A stretch of 64,000 nucleotides of DNA from Planctomycetota bacterium (GCA_017303505.1 JAFLCP010000006.1:23103-87102), one strand, 5' to 3'. Shown: positions 25,959 to 36,134, counted from the stretch's first letter. The notes: a model not told the origin generated them from the sequence alone. Translations and numbers: made by a program.

Positions 25959-28900
25959 TTACCGATGTTTGCCACCCATGGCATAAAATTCGGGTGGCAG
26001 CGATCGGATATGCAAATCTCGCTGTGGAAAAGCAATCGAAATATTGTGTTGTGCAAATGACTTGTAAATTTGATTATGCAAATCATGTGTCGTTGGCAGA
26101 CGGAAACTTACATCTGCCAAAAATGCTCGAATCGTAAATGTCAATGAACTATCTGCAAACGCTTCAAAAGTCACCGTCGCTTCAGGATCTCGTAACACGT
26201 TTGAGTGTTGTTTAACAATATCTTGTAACAATCGATGTACCAACTCGACATCGCTGCCATATGCGACCCCAACTTGCATCACCAACCGATTCGTCCCATC
26301 AGATAACGTCCAATTGAGAATTCGGCCCGTAATCAGATCTTTGTTGGGAACGATCAACTCCTTGCGATCCCAGTTCACAATGGTAGTCGATCGCATCCGA
26401 ATTCTGGAGACCATCCCCGTCGTATCACCGATGGTGATCACGTCACCGACGCGAATGGGTTGTTCAAACAATACAATCAGTCCGCATACAAAGTTTGCAA
26501 AGATCTCTTGCAAACCGAACCCCAAACCCACACCTAACGCTGCGACTAGCCATTGAATCGATGCCCATCGCAAACCAAGTGATGCCAGGACGACAACGAC
26601 TCCCAAAATGAGAATCGCATAGCTTGAAATCGAAGTGATCGCATACCGCATCGCTTTGTCGAGCGGCAAATTTTGCAGCAAAGCGATTTCCATCAAGCCG
26701 GGCAAATTACGACTCGCAATGACCGTCAGAACAACGATCGGTATAGCGATGACCACGTTTGCTAGGGTGATAGCGATGCGATCGTCCGGTGTGACTCCGT
26801 CGACCGTCCACAAGGTTACGCTATTAAGCATCGAAACAGCCGGCAGAATACTCTTCCAAATGATACCAACAGCAATCAAGCCTAGAACAAAAAGCGAACT
26901 AGTAACCAAGCGTCGCGTCTGATCATTGATGGCGGCAATATCCACATCCTGAACTTCGACAGAAATCGAACTCAGCGCTTGAGGATCTTTCTTGGCCGCT
27001 TCTTCCAAACGCAACTTGGCCTGTTGAATCATCAGTTTGCGTCGGCTCAATAACAACCAACGCATCAATAAACCATGCATTACGATCAGGCCCACTAAGG
27101 TCCACATCGTCGTGTGCAAACTCAGAGCAATTCGTTCTGCCGTGTAGTGAAAACCGATAAAACTAAGACCCGCTAAGGCAATGGGTGTCAGTACCATCGC
27201 CGGGAACCAAATTAGTTTGAGCCGATCCATCCATCCGTCGCGGTTTTCTTTGAGGAAGGATGTTAAGATCCCTCCATTCAAACGAAATACTTGGGACAAG
27301 AAAATCGACAACAAAAACATCAGTACGATAAATAGCATTCGGCCAATCGACTCGTCGCGGCGAGAGCCGGCGAGTTCATCAAACATAACGATTCCGATGA
27401 CCAGAGGAATTCCAAGATCCAGCCACCATCTCAGATGCGTACGCAATAAATCGGTACTAGGTTTCGGCCAATGCAAATGCCCGATACCAAGTCCGTTGGG
27501 CCTAGAGATTTGTCGCAACAGCTCAAGTGACGCCAAAAAACGTCCACCTGCCAATAGCCCAGTCCCGAGCGCTGAAACGAAAGGCAATTCATTTCCGGCG
27601 CCTCTCAGCCTCATCCCCAGATAAACCAAGAGCAGAGGAAAAGGGGCAGCTACCAATAGCGTCAACAACAGTGCGCGAAACGTCGGCTCAAAACTAACAT
27701 TGGCCCGTCGATTCACTTGCTCATTGAGCGCAATTAAGTTGCGACGAAATCGACTCTGATAGAGCAGCAAACCAACCACACCGGCAACCACAATTAGATA
27801 CAGCCATGGAACCCCCTTAAAATCTTGGACCAGGTAGTCCAGCACTGCCATCCAATTGCGATAGTCCACCAAATACTGAAAGGCTTGCCACGCACTCTTG
27901 AAATCGGATTTATCCAAATTCTCACTACTGCGAATCCAGAGTATGTGCTGATCAATAAATGTTCGATACTGTTCGCTCAGTCTAGCCAGTCGTTCCTTGC
28001 CATCAGCCAGTTGCAACAAATCGTTGTAATATGCATCCGCTTCGGCCCGCGTACCCGATAGAATCTTGCCTTCCTTCTCGAGCATATCCTGAACCTGAGC
28101 CAACATTTCGTCGGTGATAGGCTCGTTCGACTCAGGGGAAATTTCGCTATAAAGCAATGCGCGGTCGCGCTGGGCAGCTTCGAGATTAGTCCTTCGATCT
28201 TCCAAATCAAATATCAAAGAGTCCGCCACTTGCATTTCGTTTTGGTGCTTGCGAATTTGACCTCGCAGTTCGGATGGATCGGGTAGATCCTTGCGTTGCT
28301 CGCGCAACATCAATCCAACCCAGCTGTTAAATCCACCCAAGTCAGGTCCCGATTGCGGTTTGATGCGAGCACCCATACGTTGAAAGCGTTCATTCCATTG
28401 CTCAAATTCGAGCTTCGAATTCGATAGATCCTGTTGCAAACTAGCGCGTTTTCTGGTGAGCTCCAACCACTTTTGAGCGCGATCCAATAATCGATCCGCA
28501 ATCGAATGCAGCGTTGGTGGTGAATTCTCCTTGAGCATCTCGGCTTCAGCCAATGCAAGTTCGATTCCCAAGGTACGACGTTTGTTGACAACATCGGTCA
28601 ACCGTTGCACTTCAATCTGCAACAAATTCATCCTCTGCTGAGCTTCATCGCGTCTCGTTGGCCACAGTTCACTTTCGGCATCGTAGGCCCGCTGCTCTTG
28701 CTCGATCGACGCGATTTCCGCCAGTGCACGCTCACGCTGAAATCGTTTCCAGGCCATTTCGGTTTCACGTAACATGGGATCAGCGGTCTCCACAGGCGGT
28801 GCCGCTTTTTCACGATCCAAAGTCCCGATCTTCTCACGTAAGACTGCGAGTAAGCTTGGAAAATCTTTTCTGCGTTTGTCGCGTTGATTGATGGTCTCTT

Positions 28901-29543
28901 CCGCTTTGGTTCGCTGGCTCGTTGCTGCCTGCAACTCGCTTTGCAACGCCTGCAATTGCCGCTCTAACTCGGACAACTCGGTGCCGAAATTCGGCAAGCT
29001 AGGGGGAAGATTGGCGACTCTTTCGGCCGCAAGCTTCGACATCTGTAAGCGGTCTTTCGCCGACGCCACTGCCAAAGGCGCTTGTTCTGCTGCTGCCGTC
29101 CAGTCTTTGCGAAGCTTCTCAAATTCAGCGATCGCCTTAACGTCGACACTGATCTGCTTATACAACTCCAATAAAGCTTCTTTTAGTTTCGTATCAAGAT
29201 CAACGCTCGCTTGGATTTGAGCCGTTCGATTTTGAATCGCTTCGAGTGACCAAGGATCGGGAGAAGTTTGCGGTGTTTGATCTTGAACCGTGTTGGCATT
29301 TGCAGGCGCGACATTAAAGCCGACTGCAGCAGGGGGTTGGGCAACACCATTGATGGGCGGCTCGACTTGCCCACCCGTTAAAAATCCCTGCGTTTGAAAT
29401 CCAAACAGACTCGTACCGAATAGGCTCAACCAAAAAAGCGTTAGAACAGCTTTGAAGGTTAATCGACCGTCGACGCAAATACCATTTCGCGCTCTCAATC
29501 GAGTATTTCGACATCCCCAACGAATCGTGCATTGTCCTTTCAT
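25959..29543 (-). CDS. Large mechanosensitive channel of MscK/MscM type
   Basis: About 1194 residues from the ATG at 29543, which has a GGAG ribosome-binding site 7 bases upstream. An N-terminal hydrophobic signal is followed by a long periplasmic coiled-coil region (Glu/Gln/Arg/Leu-rich, residues about 60-550). A set of about ten TM helices then leads to the MscS core: ALGVGLGFGLQEIFANFVCG, IRVGDVITIGDTTGMV, TIVNWDRKELIVPNKDLITG and ILNWTLSD. MscK/MscM proteins relieve osmotic stress. It is far larger than MscS and similar in size to MscK/MscM. Downstream sixA is co-directional. Confidence 0.85.
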   Translation of the reverse strand: MKGQCTIRWGCRNTRLRARNGICVDGRLTFKAVLTLFWLSLFGTSLFGFQTQGFLTGGQVEPPINGVAQPPAAVGFNVAPANANTVQDQTPQTSPDPWSLEAIQNRTAQIQASVDLDTKLKEALLELYKQISVDVKAIAEFEKLRKDWTAAAEQAPLAVASAKDRLQMSKLAAERVANLPPSLPNFGTELSELERQLQALQSELQAATSQRTKAEETINQRDKRRKDFPSLLAVLREKIGTLDREKAAPPVETADPMLRETEMAWKRFQRERALAEIASIEQEQRAYDAESELWPTRRDEAQQRMNLLQIEVQRLTDVVNKRRTLGIELALAEAEMLKENSPPTLHSIADRLLDRAQKWLELTRKRASLQQDLSNSKLEFEQWNERFQRMGARIKPQSGPDLGGFNSWVGLMLREQRKDLPDPSELRGQIRKHQNEMQVADSLIFDLEDRRTNLEAAQRDRALLYSEISPESNEPITDEMLAQVQDMLEKEGKILSGTRAEADAYYNDLLQLADGKERLARLSEQYRTFIDQHILWIRSSENLDKSDFKSAWQAFQYLVDYRNWMAVLDYLVQDFKGVPWLYLIVVAGVVGLLLYQSRFRRNLIALNEQVNRRANVSFEPTFRALLLTLLVAAPFPLLLVYLGMRLRGAGNELPFVSALGTGLLAGGRFLASLELLRQISRPNGLGIGHLHWPKPSTDLLRTHLRWWLDLGIPLVIGIVMFDELAGSRRDESIGRMLFIVLMFLLSIFLSQVFRLNGGILTSFLKENRDGWMDRLKLIWFPAMVLTPIALAGLSFIGFHYTAERIALSLHTTMWTLVGLIVMHGLLMRWLLLSRRKLMIQQAKLRLEEAAKKDPQALSSISVEVQDVDIAAINDQTRRLVTSSLFVLGLIAVGIIWKSILPAVSMLNSVTLWTVDGVTPDDRIAITLANVVIAIPIVVLTVIASRNLPGLMEIALLQNLPLDKAMRYAITSISSYAILILGVVVVLASLGLRWASIQWLVAALGVGLGFGLQEIFANFVCGLIVLFEQPIRVGDVITIGDTTGMVSRIRMRSTTIVNWDRKELIVPNKDLITGRILNWTLSDGTNRLVMQVGVAYGSDVELVHRLLQDIVKQHSNVLRDPEATVTFEAFADSSLTFTIRAFLADVSFRLPTTHDLHNQIYKSFAQHNISIAFPQRDLHIRSLPPEFYAMGGKHR

Positions 29544-29667
29544 TGATCGCTCCATCCGTGTTACCGCCTTAACATTCCTCCATGTCTACCCCATCAAGAC
29601 GGTTTGAGCAACCATACGTCCCACGAGACCATGTCAAACCAGGCAAGCTAGTTAAAATCCAAATCCA

Positions 29668-32127
29668 TTATGGGAAATTAAGTGCAGGTAGTGCGATGGG
29701 TGGGGAAACGTAAGTCGCCTTATTTCCTTCTCGACTTGGCTTCCATTGGATGACTAATTTGATCCCTTCGAGTTTGGTGCCAGGTGCCTGTTGACTTAGG
29801 TCCGGCAATGGAATCGCAAGCGTTTTTGTTTCGCCTGTTAACTCAACATCTGTCGGTGTGGTATTGATCCCTTGCGGAAAACCTTGCCACAGTACTTGGG
29901 CCGCACCAACAACACCGGGACGCGACTCGATCAGCACACCTACGGAATTTTGTCCTTGCTCTTTGCTCCAATTCCATGAATTAGGAACTTCCTTTTCCAA
30001 CTTGAAATTCAAAGGTGAAACGATTCGCCCCTGCAGCGGTTTCAATAACCAAGAGGCGCCTTGAGCATTGCCATTGGCATCGGTTGCGGTCCAACGCAGA
30101 GACCACTGGAACATATTTGCTGTTGCGTCGGCAGGCACAACAACTCGCAATTTACTCTCTTCACCTAATGCGACTTGGCCATAGCCCGCGCTTCGAGGCG
30201 CATTCTCGTCGCCAACGGGAACAATCGTTATCCCTTTACCATCTGCAGCCACACTTCCGATTTGAAGTGCTTTGCGATAATCGATTGGTGAATTGGGATC
30301 CTGCGGATTGGTGCGATCAATCGTTTGTGTCGATACCATCTCCACTTTCAATTTCCAACCTTTTTGTTGGTCTGACAAAGCGGGCCACGTCCATACTACG
30401 GGGATTTCATAGTCTAAACCGGCGACAAATTCGAACGGCTCGGAGATTGCATCTTTCCAATTCACCTGAGCATCGAGTACTTTTGGCCCAACGATGATCG
30501 GTAACAAGTGTTCTGCAAACCCGGTCGTATTCAGTATCCTTCCAGGCACCACGGCTTGTGTTACGCGAGCCAATTCACCACTGGGGTACTTGGCAATCAC
30601 CGATACCCATTGGCTACCGACGGCTTCATTGGTGAGCTGAATCGGAATCAAGCCACGGTTTTGATTTTCGGCAATGCTGACTGGTGAGTGCGGCGATAAC
30701 GCACCTTCTTCACTCATGGTAACCGCCATGACCTCGATCGGTTGGTTCATTCCATTGCGATTAACGTTAACTTCTAGAAGCCCCAGGCTCCCGGGATGCA
30801 AAATGGAATTGATCTCAAAGACTGAGACGTCGATCGGCTCTGTACCTGCTTGAGTCAAAACCAATTCATATCCTTCTGCGTCACCTTGAACAGGAATAAC
30901 GGGATCAATGTGCACAACCACATCATTTACATTGGGCTCGCCACCAAACCTAGCTCTGGGATCAATCGTCCCCGGTCGATCATCTCCCGTGCCAAGTTGC
31001 CTATTATCCAGAGCAGTAAGCGTCAATCGCGAATCAAAATTTGCTCCTAAACGAGTCGCCCAAAGTTCTGCATCCAGAGGCTTTCCAGCGCCGCAGGCCA
31101 CGATAAAGCGCCCAGTCGCTTTCCCTTGAAGAGCACCGTGAACGATGGCTGGTAAACTTGGAACTCTCAGAACTTTTCCAACATTGGGCACATCCTCTGC
31201 CACCAGTTCGCTGGCTTCGAACCGCTTCCAATTCGATTGAATCGAACGGGGAAGGGGAGCCACTACGGATTCGATTGTCCCTTGAAAAGCAAAATCGATA
31301 GGGGACCGTGAGATGTTTCCAGGCAGACCCCAATGCTGAAAAATGCTGTTGGCATCGATGCGTAGTTCATCACCTGCCAATCGTTTCGCTTTGACAATGT
31401 CTGCATCCGATGTGCGGGCCATTCTCAAGCGAAAGTAACCATCCATCGAATTAAACTGAAGATCTTGCAGAGCGATCGTATATTTTCCTGTCTTGGGGAC
31501 ACGAAAATAGCATGCCGCATCTCCTTCCATATTCAGCATAGGTCCACTCGAAGCGATCTGGCGATTTTTGTCGTCCAAGACTCGCAGCAACGGCTCCCAG
31601 TTCCAACCTAATCTTCTGCCTTGCACATCAACAAAGAAATATTCCCCAGCCTGCAATTCAACGGCAGTTCTCTTTACTTCATTGCCACTTATTTTTCCAC
31701 TAAGTGCGAGGGGAAGAGTGGGGACCTGATCCGCAAATACTTGAGTGGGCAACGCATCGATGGCCCAGCGACGACTGCCTGATACTTGCCCTTTTGTTCG
31801 GAAAGCCCCCCACACAATTTGTGCCGGTACCTTACCCAACTGCACTTCAATCTCTGCATGGTTGGCAGAATGCAGCTTGAGTTTTTGTTGGGTCCCAAAC
31901 GGCATAATCAAACTCAGCGATTCATCGAATCCTTTTCCGCGCACTTCAACCATAGTGGTTGCATTCGAAGTCAAACCATAAACCGATACACTATCGACCT
32001 GAAGACTATCTTGCCCAATTGCGATCGAGGTGCTGATGAATGGAAATAGAATCGCCGTCAGCAAGGCAAAGGTGTTAACGAATGGTAACTCAATCGACGC
32101 AGATACTTTACGGGGAAAGGAAGTCAT
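29668..32127 (-). CDS. Large secreted protein with pre-peptidase-like beta domain, unknown function
   Basis: 819 residues, with a signal peptide (hydrophobic ALLTAILFPFISTSIA, then IGQDS). The N-terminal third is beta-rich: VYGLTSNATTMVEVRGKGF, a possible Ig-like unit, then ELQAGEYFFVDVQGRRLG and GDAACYFRVPKTGKYTIALQD, which resembles the PPC (bacterial pre-peptidase C-terminal) fold. The rest consists of more beta domains with repeated WxxPL and TEPIDVSVFE-like strands. No catalytic motif recognised. Probably a planctomycete surface or periplasmic structural protein. Upstream of the MscK-like gene on the same strand. Confidence 0.6.
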   Translation of the reverse strand: MTSFPRKVSASIELPFVNTFALLTAILFPFISTSIAIGQDSLQVDSVSVYGLTSNATTMVEVRGKGFDESLSLIMPFGTQQKLKLHSANHAEIEVQLGKVPAQIVWGAFRTKGQVSGSRRWAIDALPTQVFADQVPTLPLALSGKISGNEVKRTAVELQAGEYFFVDVQGRRLGWNWEPLLRVLDDKNRQIASSGPMLNMEGDAACYFRVPKTGKYTIALQDLQFNSMDGYFRLRMARTSDADIVKAKRLAGDELRIDANSIFQHWGLPGNISRSPIDFAFQGTIESVVAPLPRSIQSNWKRFEASELVAEDVPNVGKVLRVPSLPAIVHGALQGKATGRFIVACGAGKPLDAELWATRLGANFDSRLTLTALDNRQLGTGDDRPGTIDPRARFGGEPNVNDVVVHIDPVIPVQGDAEGYELVLTQAGTEPIDVSVFEINSILHPGSLGLLEVNVNRNGMNQPIEVMAVTMSEEGALSPHSPVSIAENQNRGLIPIQLTNEAVGSQWVSVIAKYPSGELARVTQAVVPGRILNTTGFAEHLLPIIVGPKVLDAQVNWKDAISEPFEFVAGLDYEIPVVWTWPALSDQQKGWKLKVEMVSTQTIDRTNPQDPNSPIDYRKALQIGSVAADGKGITIVPVGDENAPRSAGYGQVALGEESKLRVVVPADATANMFQWSLRWTATDANGNAQGASWLLKPLQGRIVSPLNFKLEKEVPNSWNWSKEQGQNSVGVLIESRPGVVGAAQVLWQGFPQGINTTPTDVELTGETKTLAIPLPDLSQQAPGTKLEGIKLVIQWKPSREGNKATYVSPPIALPALNFP

Positions 32128-32189
32128 GATGGCCTGCGTTGCTCAAGGTGGGAAATTGATGGGAGAGTTCAATAACTAAGCAAAAGAAA

Positions 32190-32222
32190 AGAGGTAGCTT
32201 TCTCATTCGAAAAGCTACCTCT
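32190..32222 (-). terminator. Rho-independent terminator
   Basis: An AGAGGTAGCTTT / AAAGCTACCTCT inverted repeat with a short loop is followed on the minus strand by a U-rich run (TTTTCTTTTG). It lies 45 bases after the stop of the gene at 32268-32981 and ends it. Confidence 0.8.
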
Positions 32223-32267
32223 CGTTAATTCTAACCGACAACATACTGCTGTTGGTACAAGTGGAAA

Positions 32268-32981
32268 TTAGTTTCCACCGAATGGATCGTCTTCCGCAGG
32301 TTTAGCACCACCGCTAGAACCGCCAAACGGATCGTCTTCGGCAGGAGCGGGCTTGGCAGGAGCATCATCACCAAATGGATTGTCGCCCTCAGCTGCTGGA
32401 GCTGGAGTTGCTGGCTTGTTTTCATCAACAGTAGGAGCACCGTCCTGCATTTTCTCTGGGTTCGCAAACGGATCGTTTGCAGCTACATCAGGCTTGGTCT
32501 CAACCACAGGTGGTGTCGACGCAGCAGGGCGAACCATTTCTGCATCGCTCTTCTTCACCGATTCATATTGATCGCGAAGAATTTGAGCTTTGTTGGCTTG
32601 AGCAGTGAGACGTGCCTTGCGGCGAGCGTCTTCGATTTGCAGACGATTGGCACCTTGGATACGAGCCAAAGCCTTACCTACCTCAACAGCTCGCTTGCTG
32701 GAAACTTCCAGACCAGCGCCCTTGTCGAAATCAACAACTGCTTCGTCGGTCATTCCCATGCTCGCTTTAACCAAGCCACGGAAATAGAAGACTCGTGGAT
32801 CGGTGGAACCAGCGGTGTCCGCGTCATTTAGAAAAGTTAACGCCCCAGTTGTATCGCCAGCAAAATAGGCGTGAACACCTCGGCCATAAAGTTCACTCAA
32901 GACATCTTGAGCCGAACAAGCAGCAGGGAGCGAAACTAACGAACCGAAAGCTAATAGTGCGAATGCGAACCGGCGAGCCAT
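32268..32981 (-). CDS. Secreted protein with TPR-like region and (D)NPFGG/DDPFGG tail
   Basis: 237 residues. A signal peptide ends at CSAQD. Residues about 30-110 form a TPR-like helical pair (GVHAYFAGDTTGALTFLND, RVFYFRGLVKASMGMTDEAVVDFDKG), and a basic coiled stretch follows. The last third is an Ala/Pro/Asp low-complexity tail with repeated NPFG/DPFGG units. Function unknown; probably a periplasmic or surface protein. Followed by its own terminator. Confidence 0.6.
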   Translation of the reverse strand: MARRFAFALLAFGSLVSLPAACSAQDVLSELYGRGVHAYFAGDTTGALTFLNDADTAGSTDPRVFYFRGLVKASMGMTDEAVVDFDKGAGLEVSSKRAVEVGKALARIQGANRLQIEDARRKARLTAQANKAQILRDQYESVKKSDAEMVRPAASTPPVVETKPDVAANDPFANPEKMQDGAPTVDENKPATPAPAAEGDNPFGDDAPAKPAPAEDDPFGGSSGGAKPAEDDPFGGN

Positions 32982-33159
32982 GTCCGGCTATCCTCTCGAA
33001 AAGGGGAGCAATAAATCAATCCGTACCGTCAATTCCTTTATGGTAATTCGCCCAAACCGCAATAGCAACCAAATGACAGGTTTGCAGAAAGATGATCGCG
33101 GGTACAATCTACGGTGTTCATTCATTTCACCCCCATAATGTAGTAAAGTATCCCCGGTT

Positions 33160-34392
33160 ATGAAGAACATTGTTGCCGTTCTCCCCTTTGTTGCGATGAC
33201 CTTTGTGAGTTGGGGCGTTTATGGCCCACTGCTGCACGAAGGCAAACATGCCATGGAAGAAAGCAGCCTTCGCCCATTTGTGGGGGTAGGAATCGCTTAT
33301 TTCATTATCGCTGTCATTGTTCCCGTGCTCATGCTTCGCAAAGGTGAAAAAGGGCATTGGTCGGTCGGCGGTACCCTCCTCTCCTTCTTGGCCGGCAGCG
33401 TGGGTGCCCTGGGTGCACTGGGCGTTATTCTGGCTCTCACCGCCGGTGGAAAACCTGTTTTTGTGATGCCAGTGGTGTTCGGATTTGCCCCGGTCGTTAA
33501 CACTCTGGTCACTTCTTACCTCAGCAAAACGTTTGATCAAATCAATCCAAAGTTTCTCGCTGGCATGCTGGCGGTTGCCCTGGGTGCCGTCGGGGTTCTG
33601 GTTTTCAAACCCGCAACTCCGGCTCCAAAGCCCCATGCCGATTCTTCCCATGCGGAAGTTAAGCCTGCTTCGTTGCTGCTTTTGCAAGACAATGCAGCCC
33701 CTTCAGCAGGAGCCAAACAAGACGAAGCTAAAACAGAAGAAGCGGGAAAGCCTGAAGCCGCTCAAGAAGAGCCTGCCAAAGAAGAAAACGCAAAAACAGT
33801 AGACGAGCCAGCCAATACATCTGCCGCAAAAGAAGAGGCTAAACCCGCAGTAGAAGGCGAATCGAAACCAGAAGCCACGAAGAACGCAGCAGCGAGCGCA
33901 CCATCGCCGCTAAATTCGCGGGTCATTGGAGCTCTCATCATGGCAGCACTCTGCTGGGGATCGTATGGACCGTTCTTGCATATCGGTCAAATGAAAATGG
34001 GAGGTAGCCGCTTGCGTCCTTTCTGTTGCGTCGGCCTGGCATACTTCCTCATCGCCGTTGCAGTACCACTGTTGATTCTTTCTGTGTGGAACGAACCAGG
34101 ACGCTGGACAATGAGTGGAACGGCGTGGTCCATCGCTGCAGGTTCCGCAGGTGCATTGGGCGCTTTGGGAATCATCCTGGCATTCAACTTTGGTGGTAAA
34201 CCGATCTACGTTATGCCGTTGATCTTTGGATTTGCTCCGGTTGTGAACACGTTAACAACCATGGCAACTGCAGGCACGATGTCAGCAGTCAGCGTCCCTT
34301 TCATTTGCAGCTTGGGAGTCGTTATCACAGGCGCAGTCACGGTATTGATCTTTGCTCCGAAACCAAAGCCGCACGCTGCTCCAGCGAAATAA
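33160..34392 (+). CDS. Tandem-duplicated membrane protein with acidic linker, unknown
   Basis: 410 residues. Two halves of about 150 residues repeat: SWGVYGPLLHEGKHAMEESSLRPF and SYGPFLHIGQMKMGGSRLRPF, then GALGALGVILAL and GALGALGIILAF, then VFGFAPVVNTL and IFGFAPVVNTL. Each half holds about four to five TM helices. They are joined by an 85-residue linker that is mostly Glu, Lys, Ala and Pro. The halves look like a repeat of a small permease-like unit (EamA-like or YwcE-like), but I do not recognise a named family. The linker is presumably cytoplasmic or periplasmic and flexible. It ends in a bidirectional terminator. Function unknown. Confidence 0.65.
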   Translation: MKNIVAVLPFVAMTFVSWGVYGPLLHEGKHAMEESSLRPFVGVGIAYFIIAVIVPVLMLRKGEKGHWSVGGTLLSFLAGSVGALGALGVILALTAGGKPVFVMPVVFGFAPVVNTLVTSYLSKTFDQINPKFLAGMLAVALGAVGVLVFKPATPAPKPHADSSHAEVKPASLLLLQDNAAPSAGAKQDEAKTEEAGKPEAAQEEPAKEENAKTVDEPANTSAAKEEAKPAVEGESKPEATKNAAASAPSPLNSRVIGALIMAALCWGSYGPFLHIGQMKMGGSRLRPFCCVGLAYFLIAVAVPLLILSVWNEPGRWTMSGTAWSIAAGSAGALGALGIILAFNFGGKPIYVMPLIFGFAPVVNTLTTMATAGTMSAVSVPFICSLGVVITGAVTVLIFAPKPKPHAAPAK

Positions 34393-34443
34393 CGCATCAT
34401 ACATCAATGCTAGTCCAAGGCTTTTAGCTTTGACGATTCAAAA

Positions 34444-34485
34444 AAAACGCTCGCAGCCAGGAACTCTCCTAGCTGCGAGCGTTTT
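34444..34485. terminator. Rho-independent terminator
   Basis: An AAAACGCTCGCAGC / GCTGCGAGCGTTTT inverted repeat, with an inner AGGA/TCCT pair, lies between the duplicated membrane gene (plus) and trmB (minus). The A-run on one side and T-run on the other allow termination in both directions. Confidence 0.85.
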
Positions 34486-34542
34486 ATTTTATATCCACTG
34501 TGTTGTGTGCTGCGCTGAACATGCCCCGCAGCATTGACACGG

Positions 34543-35124
34543 CTATACTTTACGAAACAACGATCGATAAACGGGTAGTTGGTTCAAGCGAGTCCGACGC
34601 TCAAAATGCGTGCGATAGTCCATATCGTTTTCGGGTGGAGTTTCTGGTACGAATTCGGGTCCGATCAGTTTAGTGTGCTCAGCCAACAGTTCCAAGGTGC
34701 TCTCAAAATACTCCAACACGTCAGTCCAAAAATGGAGTTCCCCCCCCGGCTTCAAGGTTCGCTCGATGTTCTTCACCATACCTTCGTTGAGAACGCGTCT
34801 CTTTTTATGACGCTTCTTCCACCAAGGATCCGGGAAATATACATGGACTTCATCGAATGAATCAGGGTTTTGCTCCGCCATCCAACGACATGCATCGACC
34901 GCTAAGCAACATGCATGTTGATGCCCCATCTTGGTCAACTTAGCATGCGACATTTCGGCATATTTCTTCGCAAGTTCCAGGCCGATTATCTCATGCTCTG
35001 GATACATCTTGGCATAGCGGCAAAGGAACAACCCTTTGCCACTACCAACTTCCACGATGCGTTTGCGAAGCACTCCGTTATCAGCGGTTGCCGTTGTCGG
35101 CAACACTTCAACATGATCAGACAT
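34543..35124 (-). CDS. trmB: tRNA (guanine-N7-)-methyltransferase
   Basis: 193 residues, cytoplasmic; methylates G46 of tRNA using S-adenosylmethionine. The SAM motif IVEVGSGKGLFL is near residue 24, with IIGLELAKKYA as the acidic end of strand 2. The TrmB signature VHVYFPDPWWKKRHKKRRVL follows at about 93-112, then a C-terminal TxFERRTRLNQLPVYRSL block. The N-terminus is shorter than many TrmB proteins, but all motifs are present. It starts 2 bases after the stop of the DUF1080 gene, suggesting translational coupling. Confidence 0.9.
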   Translation of the reverse strand: MSDHVEVLPTTATADNGVLRKRIVEVGSGKGLFLCRYAKMYPEHEIIGLELAKKYAEMSHAKLTKMGHQHACCLAVDACRWMAEQNPDSFDEVHVYFPDPWWKKRHKKRRVLNEGMVKNIERTLKPGGELHFWTDVLEYFESTLELLAEHTKLIGPEFVPETPPENDMDYRTHFERRTRLNQLPVYRSLFRKV

Positions 35125-35126
35125 CT

Positions 35127-36134
35127 CTATTTTTCAACAATCCAAATATTGCGGAAGGCGACAGGGTTACCATGATCTTGCAAGAAAATTGCACCGGGTG
35201 AATTGGCTTCACCTTCTCGACCAGGAGTTGCTTTTGGAAACACTAAATCCTTGTGAATAACAACGCCATTGTGTCGAATGGTTGCAGTCGCATCACTGGT
35301 CTTTTTACCCGCCGCATCATATTTAGCTGCGGTGAAGTCCACATCGTAGGTTTGCCATCGCAGCGGCGGATAGCACATGTTTACTTTAGGCCGAGCGATC
35401 TGATAGATTCCACCGCACTCATTGTTTTCACCCGACAAACCAAACGAATCGAGAATCTGAACTTCATAGCGGCTTTGCAAATACATGCCGCTATTGCCGC
35501 GTCCTTGTCCACGGCTTTGTGGCATAAAAGGTGTTCGGAATTCTAAATGCAGAGTGAAGTCGTTGAACTTTTTCTTGGACGATGTACCGATATCCAAATA
35601 TCCCTCAGCAGTCAGGCGACCACCTTCCCAATCGTCAGCATTCTTACCATCAAACAGCACCACCGCACCTTCTGGTGCCTTCGCGCCCAAGGTTGAACTT
35701 TCACGTTCTACTTTTTGAAGAGTGCCCAAAGTGGTTCCGCTAAGATCTTGAACTTTAAGAGTCTTACCATCAACGACCAATTGGAATTCATTGCTGACAA
35801 ACTTAGCCGTTTCACCTTCCAAACTACCATCGCTTTCGCGAACCGACTCATTTGGATCGAACCCATCTCCCGGCAAGCCACCGGGATAACCAACGGCGTG
35901 AAACTTACCGTTCCCGAGGGCGATGACCTGAGCCCCCCAAGTCCGGCCACCATCAGCATCGATTACGCCAAGGTATTCACCCTGAATTTTGTAATCGATG
36001 CCCGCTTTCGCAACATCAATAATGGTTAGATCTTCTGCATAAATCGATGCAGATAGCATAGCGGAGGAGGAAAACGCCAAGCCAAAACATACAGCACGGC
36101 AGAAGCGGGAGAGGTTCTTTCTCAACATAAACAT
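35127..36134 (-). CDS. DUF1080 (3-keto-disaccharide hydrolase-like) secreted protein
   Basis: About 335 residues from ATG 36134, which has AGG 7 bases upstream. The signal is MFMLRKNLSRFCRAVCFG plus a hydrophobic stretch. Residues about 155-335 are the DUF1080/LamG-like domain: VLFDGKNADDW, FTLHLEFRTPFMPQSRGQGR, GNSGMYLQSRYEVQILDS, CYPPLRWQTYDVDF and PGAIFLQDHGNPVAFRNIWI. Planctomycetes carry many of these; members bind or cleave sugars in the periplasm. An N-terminal region of about 120 residues before the domain has no recognised fold. Co-transcribed with trmB, spacing 2 bases, perhaps by chance of close packing. Confidence 0.8.
   Translation of the reverse strand: MFMLRKNLSRFCRAVCFGLAFSSSAMLSASIYAEDLTIIDVAKAGIDYKIQGEYLGVIDADGGRTWGAQVIALGNGKFHAVGYPGGLPGDGFDPNESVRESDGSLEGETAKFVSNEFQLVVDGKTLKVQDLSGTTLGTLQKVERESSTLGAKAPEGAVVLFDGKNADDWEGGRLTAEGYLDIGTSSKKKFNDFTLHLEFRTPFMPQSRGQGRGNSGMYLQSRYEVQILDSFGLSGENNECGGIYQIARPKVNMCYPPLRWQTYDVDFTAAKYDAAGKKTSDATATIRHNGVVIHKDLVFPKATPGREGEANSPGAIFLQDHGNPVAFRNIWIVEK

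Noticed and set aside
32268..32500. Repeated DPFGG-coding DNA resembling a short repeat array
   Set aside because: Repeats follow codon units of a low-complexity protein tail, with no spacers as in CRISPR.
33127..33687. 186-residue minus-strand frame opposite the duplicated membrane gene
   Set aside because: Antisense shadow rich in His/Gly/Asn; no membrane or domain pattern.
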